DNA of 64,000 nucleotides from Dasyornis broadbenti. Lineage: Eukaryota; Chordata; Aves; Passeriformes; Dasyornithidae. The translations under genes and the position numbers were made by a program. The notes beneath the pieces were generated by a model. That model was not told the origin of the DNA, searched no databases, and saw nothing but the letters and a program-made list of their open reading frames with translations. Where the stretch lies: assembly GCA_013397935.1 (NCBI GenBank), contig VZRN01005009.1, positions 197,226 to 261,225 on the forward strand. The letters run 5' to 3'. Shown piece after piece: positions 44,736 through 55,695 of the stretch; position 1 is the first letter of the stretch; the number at the start of each line of letters is the position of its first letter.

Positions 44736-46773
44736 TTGTCTCACAGCAACTTATACCAATGAGAACAATATTTTGCTCTGAAGTCATTACTTTCTGCCGT
44801 GGATGTTTTGAAAACAGCTCGTCACCTGACAATACACCCTGAAGGTACTGACACTCCATGTGTTTTCATTATTTAAAAATGAGACTTGGTAACGGGCTCA
44901 GCTGTTTAGGGAAGGTAATATTTTTCTTAAGTACGCCTACCATAAAGTAAATTAGCAAAATCTTCTTCGAGCTGTAACTAAAACATAAGGGCACAGCTGC
45001 CCTGGAGGAGTAAAAGGGCTTTCAATGTAAACTTCACTGATATCATCACCATCAGAAGGTCATAAAATTGATTGATTATAAATACAGTCCTCATTTGTTT
45101 ACAGCTTGCATTTTTGGGTCCTGGGTAATTAGCACATTAACCATCCCTCAAAGTGAGCGCTTACAGGTGCCGCTCTCAGATAGCCAAAGTGGAAAACCGC
45201 ACAAGAGCAGCCTAATTTTCCTTCCACAATTGCAGGATGGATGCATTAGGATGGAGGGGAGAAATGTCAGTTATGTGTTTAGCTACTTGATCACACCTAT
45301 CCAGGAGCCGAGGGTGTAAGGGGGCATTAAAATGACCTCTTAATTTCCTTCAGCGCTAAGGTAGCACCCAAAAAATGAGAGACATGTCAGCAATGTGAGG
45401 GAGATCTCCTCTCTGGGAAGCCTGCGGCTGCCAGAAGTCTTTTAAGATTCTTTTTCCCTCGGCTCAAGCCAACAAAGGAAGATAAAGATCACCCTATTTG
45501 TGGTAACTGGTACTTAGTTCCTTTTAGTTACACTTAAAATAAACCCTCTTTGAGTTCTCCAACGGTCCCAGCCTTCAGACACACCACTACCGAGCTGTAA
45601 GCCAGCCACCTTCCTCTCAGCCCCTCTTGGCTCCAAGTTCACGACTACTCTGTGCTCAGGACATTAAACTTTAAAGTCACGTTTTATTTGTACAGCTGGA
45701 TGCATCAGGTTTATGCTTATTGTCTAATTAGCCAGCTAAACCACTTCTGAAAGGGTTTTAATGCTTTACCCCCAGTGAGATCTCTGTAGTGAGTGTGTGT
45801 TGAAATGCTAATGGAGACAAAGAATTCCTTTTTGTAGGAATTTGCAGTATTTTGGATACATCTCATGGGCCAAATCTTCAACTGCTGTGGCTTGGTTGGA
45901 GTGAGGCAGGTTATTCCCAATTACAGACGCTGAAGGACTCCTGAAATTTAACAGGATGCTAGAGAAGCTATTCACTAATATTCTTGTTTTCAGATGGCTT
46001 AAACTCCATGGCCAGTTTCCAGGTTTTTCCTATTCTCCACAGAAGTTCATTAGAAATGCCTCCTGCAGCTGGGACAAGACAATAGCTACAGGATTCACCA
46101 AGCCACTAACGATTAAAGTATGTAATATCTGCCCTAGCATTTACATTATTTTACAGACGAATTCTTTCAAAACATTTCCACTGGCATCACCTGCTGCACA
46201 AGTAATTTAAAAAATCTCATATTTACTTTTATTTTTCATCCATGGAATGAGAGTAGCAAGTGAGCAAAAACGGAAGTCGCTGGGATAGCTGATTTCATCT
46301 GTGCATTAAAAAGGAGATCTTGCTTTACTTTTTGGGGTATTTCTGTTAATGCTAACAGTCTTCCTAAATGAAAATATTTCAGAGAACTGCCTCTTCTTAT
46401 GTACTTGTCTAAGTTAGAGCAAAAAGCAACCTGAGAAGTGCCTCTGAACACTACAACACTGGTAGTAAATAATGCTAATAACCCTTAATTATGGGCCTTA
46501 TTTAATTCCTGTTTCCAAGTGCCATGAATGTAGCTAAATGAATGTGCTAAATGATAGCAAATTAGCTTTAAAAATGTTAATGGAAAGTTGCTTAGTGCTG
46601 AAGGCTGTTTTTTGCCCTTCTGGCAGGAGGGGAACTCCTCCATTAAGATTCCTCTCCAGCCCGATTGAATCCACAGATCACCCATGCAGTTTTTAGACCC
46701 TCACACCTCTACACATTTTCAGTGTAAAGCAAGAACATTTTAGTTGCTTTACTCCTCAGGCTGTTTCATTTAC
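44736..46773. other. Single-copy block, candidate conserved non-coding DNA
   Basis: About 2 kb with no CR1 or microsatellite. The parts at 44930-45570 and 46480-46690 are rich in TAATTA, CATTAA and GATAAAGATCA words and keep scattered CpGs (GAGCGCTTAC, GTGCCGCTCTC, CAGCGCTAAGG). No open frame above 84 codons. Confidence 0.45.
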
Positions 46774-46831
46774 AGTTGGACTCGATGATCTTAAAGGTCT
46801 TTTCCAACCTAAATGATTCTGTGATTCTATG
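46774..46831 (+). mobile_element. CR1 LINE, extreme 3' tail, 'CTTTTCCAACC' type
   Basis: AGTTGGACTCGATGATCTTA, then AAGGTCTTTTCCAACCTAAA, then TGATTCTGTGATTCTATG. The terminus is nearly intact. Confidence 0.93.
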
Positions 46832-47348
46832 TTTTGGATGACTGAGTCTTCCTTATACACTTGTTTGATTTTGCATTACCTCAACACCCATCAATACACA
46901 CAGCAGCCAAACCCAGCTTGGCTCATTTCAGATCTGTTTTGAGTTCAAGGAGGCAAAATTTCCCCATAAAGTTAATCCAAGGAGAAACACGACAAACATT
47001 ACAGGTGCAGAATACTACACAATGCTCCCTTGGTCTGATAAAATTTACCATTTCAGTGTTCCTGCATCCTGGGCATGGTGCCTCCTTGTAAAACTGTCTC
47101 ATGACCAAACCACAGAAGAGAAGATCAAGCAAATGATTCAACTTCTAGCATTTGAGATCTCTGGGTTTTTTATACTCGAGCCAGTTGCCCAGCTGAGCCC
47201 ATAAACACAACTGCAGTGGAAAATATGATGCACTTGGTCAGACAGTGTTTCTGTAACAGTGATGACCCAGCAACATGAGCACAGCAATTTTTCTAGCTGC
47301 AAGTGATAATCTTTATTGAACCAATTGGTACAAAAAGGACAAAAATTA
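46832..47348. other. Unassigned non-coding DNA
   Basis: No recognised feature. Confidence 0.5.
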
Positions 47349-47524
47349 ATCACAGAATAGCCTGAGCTGGAAGGGACACGCAAGCATCATCCATCCCCAA
47401 GAATCCCACCCTGTGTCTGAGGCATTGTCCAAACGCTCCCGGAGCTCTGGCAGGTTTGGTGCTATGACCATTCCCTGGAGAGCCTGTTCAGTGCCAAACC
47501 ACCCTCTGGGGGAAGGCCCTTCTC
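47349..47524 (-). mobile_element. CR1 LINE, 3' end, 'CTCAGG' tail type
   Basis: On the minus strand: CCCTTCCAGCTCAGGCTATT, then CTGTGATT. The GGACAATGCCTCAGACAC region and CCAGAGGGTGG follow upstream. It has the same layout as the copies at 4446 and 54338. Confidence 0.9.
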
Positions 47525-49726
47525 AAGAGGAAGAAATTCTGTTCCTCGGGTTGTCCATCCCCCTCACCTGCACACCTGCATCACCTGTGCTAATATTATC
47601 CTTCCTTACGAATTTAGCTTCAGATTTGATCTTTGCAAGCGCTAAGTGAAACAGGAGATAAGAGACAAACCCCCTACCAAAACTTATCATTGCAAAAAAT
47701 CAGACTAAAGTTGCAATTTATCCCAGAAATGTCTCTGGCTGTTCTGAAATGGTTTTCTGCCATTCCCTATCATTTGGTTTTTTTCACACTACTCTCTTGC
47801 TGCACTTCGAGGCTGGATGATCACTTAATGTAAATTGTCACCAGCACCCGAGTCACTGACTTGAGTTGGTTCTAGCAGTTAAGGATCTAACTCCTGACAG
47901 CTCAGCTTTGGCAAAGAAAGGGCTGAACTGTGTTTTGCAAACAAGCAATACAGAGAACTTCATTCTGTTTCTCTGTTCATGAACCAACATTGGTTTGGTA
48001 AGAGATATTTGTTATTCAAGTACTTGTTGGACAGCTTGGATCAACAATGGCTCATTCCAGGAACAGTTCGTTTCAATTTCTTGCTGTTCATGGGGTGAGA
48101 ACTGTCACCTAAATCGGATGGTACTGATGCTAATCTTTGCGGGGATGAGTAAGCCTTTTAAAAATAGGAGAACAAAGGCTGGTGAAGAACAAATATGCTT
48201 GTTCACATGTAAATGCAAGTACACATACAAAGAGCAACCAATTCCCAAACTAGCATGCAAATAAAAATCTATCCAAGCAAAAGCAGAGAGTTATCAAGGA
48301 CACTGACAGCCTCAGTCTGGCAAGCCCAGGTGGAGTGAAAAGTATTATCATTGAAGGGGTGGTTATAGACAGAAGCTAATTAAACTTCTGTCCCAATGGC
48401 AACGGGATTTCAACCTCTAATTCCTGCACTGACCCCGCTAAATTGTGGCTGAATTAGAGTATCCTCCCTGCACAGCTATTCAGGCTTTCAGTGATGAAGC
48501 ATTCACGGCATCCCTCAGTAAAATGCAGCAATGCTTAATTACTCAGTGTTGCTATTTGCTTACATTTTGCTGTTCAGAAATGATCCTGGTCAGGCTCCCA
48601 CCTATCAGTTCATGTTATTCCTTTCACTGCTACATTAAAAATCACTACAGGTACCTTTTTATGATGCACACATTGCAGTCAAATACACCCTTCACCCCCT
48701 CTTTCAACACTCACAGTGATTGCCTCACAATACTCAACCAGCAGCTTTCCCTAAACATTGGAGAGTTGAGCTGAACTTCAAAAAAATATCAAATAAAGGT
48801 TGAACTCCCTATGAATTTCTCAGGGGGCATCAGGATGAAGACATCGGGATGCCCCTACACTGTACAGTAGTGTGTGTAGGGTTTTCTCACATCTTTTTCA
48901 TGTAAGCACAGGCAGAAAAACAATTGGATTTTCAAAGCTCTGCCACTTTAACTGCCTTATTAAAACGTCTCTTCAAATCCTGCAACTTCACTTACTACTC
49001 TGCATTGCTTCTCTGCTGACACCACACTCAGGACAGTCTCTTTGGCTTGAGTATCTGCACGGCCAGCCAAGCCAAACTGACTTCAGAACATTTTATGAAA
49101 ATGTTAATATTGCTTTGTTACCTTACCAGGCAGATGTGAAGCCGTTCCCAGTTGGATTTCGACATCCCAGTGCTGGTGGGTCAGTGCCTATGGCTGCACA
49201 GAGCCTTGTGGAGCTCCTCATTAGAGCACTGTTAGAGTGATGTTATTGCAAATAGGAGTTTCTACATGCCATCGCTGCAGCTCTCACCTCATCACCAGCC
49301 AAGTGAAGGAACAAGGAAAAATACTAAAAGGAGGAACTAAAAGTGAGCTGGAATTAATTTCACTGAAATAAATATTTTTATATAATCAGCTGTACAAGCT
49401 AAACTGTTACTGCATCACCCAGGAATGAAGGTTCACTTCTCCAAGATCTTTTCTGTGAATTGTTCTGAACCCATCATGATCCCACATCCTCACCATACTT
49501 TCTCTTTGGAAGTAGAATAAAGAATTTATTCTACAGCTTGGGCCATATGTAGCAGGTCCTGAGCACTAGGTTAGCTCAAAAGTGGAAATCAAAGTTTCAT
49601 AAATGGTTTATCAGATACAAAGATTAAATTTTATCTCCAGATAAAATTGACAGGATGCTCAAAGTCCCCTTTGAATTCCATGTCAGATACCTCACTTAAA
49701 CTACCAGAATTACCAGAATTTGCTAA
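47525..49726. other. Unassigned single-copy non-coding DNA
   Basis: About 2.2 kb without a recognised element. Plus-strand frames of 109-122 codons (48445-48774, 48872-49240) have no known motif. Confidence 0.5.
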
Positions 49727-49840
49727 ATCATAGAATCACCATAGACTGGTTCGTGTTGGAAGAAGCCTTAAAGATCATCTAGTCCCAAACCCCTGCCATG
49801 GGCAGGAATGCCACTCACTAGATCAGGTTGCTCAGGATCC
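49727..49840 (-). mobile_element. CR1 LINE, 3' tail
   Basis: On the minus strand: ATTCCTGCCCATGGCAGGGG, TTTGGGACTAGATGATCTTT, then AAGGCTTCTTCCAACA. It ends in GATTCTATGATT. A slightly different CR1 subfamily from the others. Confidence 0.92.
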
Positions 49841-51344
49841 CACCCAAATTACCTTTCCATTAACATTTGAAACTAGGGCCTGCTCCTAAAGAGGAGCTTT
49901 CAGCTGGCATAAACCAGATTATCTGTACAGATACCAAAGGGCCACAGCGATTTGCAGCACTGGACAATCTGTCCTGCCCAGATTCAGGGAGCTCCTGCAG
50001 AGCTCTCACACAGACCAGCAGTGGTGTATAACATCCAGATCTCAGAAAACCATCTGGGAATTCCCCACTTTGCCCCTCAACCACAAAGGTTACCCTGTCT
50101 TGGCTTAATTTAGCGGGTTGTGGTCTGCTTCGTGCAGGGAGAGCACATCCTTCTAAAGACATTAGTGACTCACAGCCGGAACCAACCATTGTTGAGAGAA
50201 TTTGTTGTTTGTCGGGGGAAGCTGAAAAAAAGTTTTGCCAAGTACTTCCTTTGCTAACATCTTATACATTTTAATGTAACAGCTGCTGTCAAGGCAAGGG
50301 AGATAATATCCCCATAATGAGGTACCGCTAAATAAGTGCATCCAAATCACAAGAGTGCCCTTGAGCTGTCTCAAGGAGCTGCTGCCTCACTGTCCCTCCC
50401 TCGGGCATCCCAGTCCTCTGCACGTGTCCCCACAACTGATCCATATGCATCCAGCGTTTGATAAACACATTCCAGCAAGCGGCAGGACCAGGCTCTTCTC
50501 AGAGGAAAATTCTTCAAAAACATAGAGGCTCTGGCAGTAGTAATTCTCAGGAACGTGCTTCCTACACTTTTGGGTTTTAATTACAACTGAAAACAATTAG
50601 TGGCTTCAAGACAAAAAGGAAAGAAATCAGATTTTCTTAGACATACACTATCACAGCCTTGCAAGATAATTAAATGAACAAAATCTGCTGTAGAAGGGAG
50701 AGCACCCAGTCCTGCTTGTGGGAGAGGAAAAAGTCACCAAGCTCCGCTCCCTTAGTGCTGCTGGTTTGCACTTCAGTATCTGAACCATCTCAAAGCAAGT
50801 CACCTGTGTAAGGCCCACAACATCCTTTTGTTTCCCAAATTGCTCCCTAGATCTGCATCAGCATCCTGACTCTGTGTCAGGGCCCTGAGGGCATTCGTGG
50901 CCCCAACTGGGTTTCCCTGCACACCCCTGCCCAGGAGCTCAGCCCAAGGCCATCTGTCCCAGTCCGAGCTGGTGCAGGTTCAAGCCACCCTAACCAGAAA
51001 ATAGCCTGCGTTGTTCCTCATGCCACCAGCCTGAGCATCAGAGCCAGTGTGACACCTGGAGAAGGCAGCTGGAGGAAGGTGATGAGAAGAGAGTGCTCAG
51101 GCGGCAACTCAGCTCACTCCGCCTCCATGGAGCACCACATCTCAGGGAGGAGACAATCACATATGGAGCTTTTAGACTGTGGTGTTTCCCACACAGGTAG
51201 AAAAACCAGATCTAGATAACTTGTTCTGGGTTAAAACACTTAACTTAAAACACAAATTAATTTGGGGGATATATCTCCCAGGAACGAATTCTATCACTAC
51301 TCCAGCTTTTCCCAAAAAAGCTCATAGAAAATCATCCATGAGAT
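49841..51344. other. Unassigned non-coding DNA
   Basis: No gene or mobile element is recognised. 50830-51130 is moderately GC-rich. Confidence 0.5.
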
Positions 51345-51367
51345 GATTGGTGCTTCTTGCACCAATC
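51345..51367. repeat. 9-bp perfect hairpin, extended stem
   Basis: GATTGGTGC (51345-51353), loop TTCTT, GCACCAATC (51359-51367). The stem can be lengthened by TGAGA/TCTCA outside a 3-nt bulge. It is too short to support a miRNA call. Confidence 0.8.
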
Positions 51368-52518
51368 TCACTTCAGTAACTTCACAAAAGCAATAAGAAT
51401 CAGAGAAAAACCAGTGCAGACAGCATTTCCCAGACTTGCACATGCACATTCACAATTTGCTTTGACATGAGGCTTGAGTTTCTCTGAAGTAATCATTAAT
51501 ATTTCAGGTTTCAATTTTTCATTGCCCACTTTGGGGCCTGCCTGACTTTCAAAGAACTTCCTGAAAATCAGTTCCTGACATTATGGTCCAGTTGTTAATT
51601 AGAGGTACAGGTACCTACATGAGGCATTTCATTTGAACATTTTTGCTTACACACTCTGAGCCACAGACTTCCTCCTTGCCCATCAGCCTTACCCAACACA
51701 CAGAGCTGACTTGTGCATCACCCAGGAGCTTAAAGGAGCTTCCAAAATTAAAATAAAACTTTAGGAATGATTTTCTGGCAAGTGCATTGAAGGCTCGCCG
51801 GCTACTGATGGGGACAACACTTTTTTTACTTTTGTGGTGGGTAAGATGAGCTCCGAAAGAGCAACTCCGACTAAAATTGCCCTGGCGTTTAAGTGACATT
51901 TTGGCAAAACACCATGGAAACATTTGGTCACATCCTCTCAACGCTTAATTTCTTCCTTAAATGTGCTTTTTAATATGTCACAGTTGTTAAATTTGTAACA
52001 AAAATTCCCTTGAGACTAAACAACAGTGTTTGGTATGTGAAAAATGAACAATACATTTACATCAGTAAACTGAGAGGAAATCTTAAATAAACATATCATT
52101 GAGTACCAATAGTCTGGATGTTACCTTTATGAAATTCAACCATTCTGTGGGCTGATTTTAGCAGCAGGATGTCCTAAATAAACTCAACTAGAACATATAT
52201 TGTCATATTCATTTCAGTTGTGACATAATGACCGAGATTTGTGTCTTCTGATGGGTTTATTGCTGTCAGTCAAACATCACTGTATGGGAAGGCAACTAAG
52301 CACTTGAATTCATTTTTAAATTTCCATTATTTTTAAATGACGACCAAAATCCTAGAATCAAATCTTTAAACACATGGACACGTCCAGGTATTTTTGATGG
52401 GATGGAAGAGGAGTTGAGATTTCTATGGAAAAAGACTCAGATAAATTCCTGCTAAATCTGGTGTGAAGTTTGACTGCTGGTGTAGCTGACCTCATGGGCT
52501 CTGCAAAAAAGGTTTCTG
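51368..52518. other. Unassigned AT-rich non-coding DNA
   Basis: AT-rich, without CR1 or microsatellites, with several ATTTTTAAA and TTTAAA words between 51950 and 52380. No gene. Confidence 0.5.
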
Positions 52519-52622
52519 CCTGGTCTAGCGGAAGGTGTCCCTGCCCGTGGCAGGGGGCTGGAAAAAAAGATGGACTTTAAGGTCCCTTCCAACCCAAACC
52601 ACTCTGAGATTCCATGGTTCTG
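52519..52622 (+). mobile_element. CR1 LINE, 3' tail, 'CCCAAACC' type
   Basis: CCTGGTCTAGCGGAAGGTGT, CCCTGCCCGTGGCAGGGGGC, CCCTTCCAACCCAAACC, then CTGAGATTCCATGGTTCTG. Only the 3' UTR remains. Confidence 0.95.
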
Positions 52623-53079
52623 TTCTTGCTGCCCTAACTTCCCTTGTGTAGGACTAACAGTGCGTTATATAAATCCTCAGGATGAGTAATTAACAACTGA
52701 ATTTATTTGTTGTGCAAAGCACTGAGGATGTGCTGTGGACATGCTAAAACCCCTATTAACCTCTGTATTTCCCAGCCAATACAAACAGATTTCAGTGCAT
52801 CTGCATCTCCCACCAGGACTAAGGGCTGTAGTCCCATTTTAGTGGGATTTCTGTTCTCATACAGAGCGCTCACTGTATGCTGGTGTGGCAGCAGGACCAC
52901 TCAGAATAGGGACTGACCCATTTTCTTTTTTCTTTAAAAAATAAAATCAGCCCATTTTGGATTCTGGTTTCTAGGGCAGAAATCCCATAGTGCTTTTAGC
53001 CTTGAGCATTTACTCAGACGTCCTTTTGGCTTCAGTAAGAACACAAACAGCAGCACAATTTAACAGACATACCAGTGCA
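52623..53079. other. Unassigned non-coding DNA
   Basis: No recognised feature. Confidence 0.5.
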
Positions 53080-53280
53080 CTGGGATTCAAAAGTTCAGGA
53101 ATCAGCTCTGCTGCTAACCATGGCCACCTGCTTTACCTCTCAGTGCTCCTGCTGCTCTCCCACTCTGTCTGCCTCGTCTATTTGAACTGTAGGCTCCTTA
53201 ATGCAAATACCATCTTCCTCTAACAGTGTTGAGCGCCCAGCACCAGAGCATTGACCTCTTTTGGGATTATCAAACATCTG
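53080..53280 (+). repeat. MIR-like core-SINE relic
   Basis: GATTCAAAAGTTCAGGAATC, AGCTCTGCTGCTAACC, CACCTGCTTTACCTCTCAGT and GCTCC follow the MIR core order (GATTCGAATCCCAGCTCTGC, CACTTAACCTCTCTGTGCC). The 3' part (GTCTATTTGAACTGTAGGCT, CCTTAATGCAAATACCATCT, GAGCGCCCAGCACC) matches an old sauropsid tail of the form CTGTAAGCTCCTTGGGGCA...CAGCACCTAGCACA. The tRNA-like head is not recognisable. Confidence 0.6.
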
Positions 53281-53799
53281 TACTATAGAAAATAAGAGCA
53301 CAAAGACAGTCCTTGCCTCTTGGCTTTACTAATAGACATGGGTATTTTGGCCATGACCTATCAGCCCTGTGCTCTCCAGCTTTGTTATCTCTAATTACTT
53401 ATCTGCTAAAGTTGTTCCCTTCTGCACAGCATAACCCTGCCCTGTCTCCTTAACCCATTGCTCTGTGTCATTCCCTGAGACTGCATCCAGAGGATGGCAG
53501 TACAGTTGTAAATTCAATTATTCCATACAGGTCAAAATGTACAGGTCAAACTGCCCCTGCCTTAAGCCCCCAGAGCACAGGCCATGATGAACACACCTTC
53601 TTTCTATGCTCAGTCCATATTTTTTCTCTGCTGGCATTAGGCCTGCTCTCTGTGGATAGCAGAGGTAGAGAGGAATTCAGATCTGGTGGGACGGTGCACC
53701 CATGGTTTCCAGCCCGGGCACAAATGGACGTGGATCTGCCCACAGTTGTCCCAAAGTCTGACTCCATTCAATCTTGCTGCTCCCTGACCTGTAGCTTTC
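53281..53799. other. Unassigned non-coding DNA
   Basis: No recognised gene or repeat. Confidence 0.5.
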
Positions 53800-54262
53800 A
53801 TGCCAGTGCTGTTCTCTCAGAGTCAACTCACTTGAGTTCCCATTTTCACACCCACACTTCTCTTTATAAAAACTTTGTCTCCTTTTTCCTGGCCAGCAAG
53901 TCCCCACACCTTGTCCTACAAATGTCCTTCTCTGCACACAGCGTTTCTCTGACCCTGCTTCCTCCTCCCCTTCTCTGCCACCACAGATGATTGTTTCTGT
54001 CCCATACATTCCTGACTTTATTATCCCATTTTCTGTCTCAAGCTCTGTCTGTCCTTTCCCAGACAACTGGCTCTATCCCATTACTTGTACCCACTCTGAG
54101 TTTCCTTTGACCCATTATTCTCAATCCCTCTCTAAGTTCTATTCTGTTTCCTCATGCACGTCTTCAGACATAGCTTTGGAAAACTCCTTGCTCCGACCTT
54201 CCTTTTGCCCAGTCCTTGCACTAGTCCTGGTCTTCTCTGAATTTAAGTCATAGATTCCTCCT
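53800..54262. other. Pyrimidine-rich (plus strand) stretch, origin unknown
   Basis: For about 460 bp the plus strand is strongly biased to C and T without being a simple repeat (TTCCTCCTCCCCTTCTCTGC, CTGTCTGTCCTTTCCCAGAC, CCTTCCTTTTGCCCAGTCCT). The bias follows the MIR-like relic by about 500 bp. It may be an old, unrecognised element. Confidence 0.55.
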
Positions 54263-54337
54263 CTGCTTTATCTGGAATTTGATGACCCAGGAAAGAAGAG
54301 CAAAAGAGAAATAAGCTCTAAAAGTAACCTACATCTG

Positions 54338-54699
54338 ACAGGAGGCCTGAAGGAAGGCCTCATGGCAGGTTCAGCTTCCTCACAAGGGACAGTGGAGGGG
54401 CAGCTCCGATCTCTGCTCCCTGGTGATCTGTGACAGGACCTGAAATACGGCTGGAGCTGTGCCAGAGGAGGTTTAGGTTGGATATCAGTAAAAGGTTCTT
54501 CCCCCAGAGGGTGCTGGGCACTGAACAGGCTCTGCAGGGAATAGTCACAGCCCCAAGGCTGACAGAGCTCCAGGAGCATTTGGACAATGCTCTCAAGGAG
54601 ACATAGGGTGGGATTGTTGGGGTGTCTGTGCAGGGCCAGGAGATGGACTGGATGATATTTGTGGGTCCCTTCCAACTCAGGATATTCCATGATTCTCTG
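54338..54699 (+). mobile_element. CR1 LINE, 3' end, 'CTCAGGATATTC' type (longest of this type here)
   Basis: GGAGGCCTGAAGGAAGGCCT, AGGGACAGTGGAGGGGCAGC, GAGGTTTAGGTTGGATATCA, CCCAGAGGGTGCTGGGCACT, GGACAATGCTCTCAAGGAGA. It ends with CTTCCAACTCAGGATATTCC and ATGATTCTCTG. The minus-strand 197-codon frame here is an artefact of this repeat. Confidence 0.95.
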
Positions 54700-55405
54700 C
54701 ATGCCCCTCCCAGCACTCCGGACTGTAGTTACATTTGGGGCAGACAAACCCCAACAGGATTTCAGCTGAATCCCCACTGAGCACACACAGACTGAGATCT
54801 TCCAGTCTTGTGATTTGCCAAGGTAAGGCAGATTTGTATTGGTGTAGCAAAAATACAACATCCCTGGAAGCTGCAGGAGAAATATGCTGTGAAGAAATGA
54901 TGCGAGAAAAGCTTTTTGCTGTTCTTCTGAATGAAATTCCTGAACTCAGTCACCAAAAGAGTACCTGCTGCTTCTGGGCAGATATTTTAAGGCACTGGAT
55001 TCATTAATTGCACTTCACCTGATAAGTTTCTGGGCCAGTACCAAAAATAACTGTATTCTCCGCTCAGACAGATTTTGAATGGTGGCATGTGATGATGGGG
55101 GGAAGGGGGAATATGCAATCCTGTAACCTTCAAAGCTCACAGTTCTCATTAACCAGCACTAAATGTCAGAGCCTTTATAGCTGAACCTGGCAAAGTTATC
55201 ATGAGAGTTTCAAACTGGGACTCCTACAGGAACAAACCCACTTAATGTTTGCCCACATCGCCTCTGCTGGCTGTGGGTATTTGTGAGCGTGTCTTTGATC
55301 TATTTCTGTGAATGCGATAAAAGGCAGCGTGTCCCCAACCAAAGCAACACCTTTCTTGACTGGATGGACTTCCACTATTCCAGAAAGTACTACAGAAGCT
55401 ATTTG
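54700..55405. other. Unassigned DNA between two CR1 copies
   Basis: About 700 bp with no recognised feature, between same-strand CR1 copies of two tail types. Confidence 0.5.
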
Positions 55406-55695
55406 CAAGAGCATGGAATGACAGGACAAGGGGGAATGGCATCAAACTGTCAAAGAGTAGATTTAGATTAGATTTTAGGAAGAAATTCTTGGCTGTAAGG
55501 GTGATGAGGGCCTGGCTTAGGTTGCCCAGAGTAGCTGTGGCTGCCCCATCTCTGGAAGTGTTCCAGGCCAGGTTGGATGAGGCTTGGAGCAAACTGGGGT
55601 AGTGGCAGGTGTCCCTGCCCATGGCATGGGGTGGAACATGAGGCTCTTTAAGGTCCCTTCCAACCCAAACCAGCCTGAGAGTCTACAATTCTGTG
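55406..55695 (+). mobile_element. CR1 LINE, 3' end, 'CCCAAACC' type
   Basis: GGAATGACAGGACAAGGGGG, AATGGC, TTAGATTAGATTTTAGG, GAGGGCCTGGCTTAGGTTGC, GTAGCTGTGGCTGCCCCATC, GTGTCCCTGCCCATGGCATG, CCCTTCCAACCCAAACC. It is nearly colinear with the copy at 10724. The last bases are decayed (GAGAGTCTACAATTCTGTGA). Confidence 0.96.

Noticed and set aside
54268..54861. 197-codon minus-strand open frame
   Set aside because: It is the antisense of the CR1 3' end at 54338-54699.
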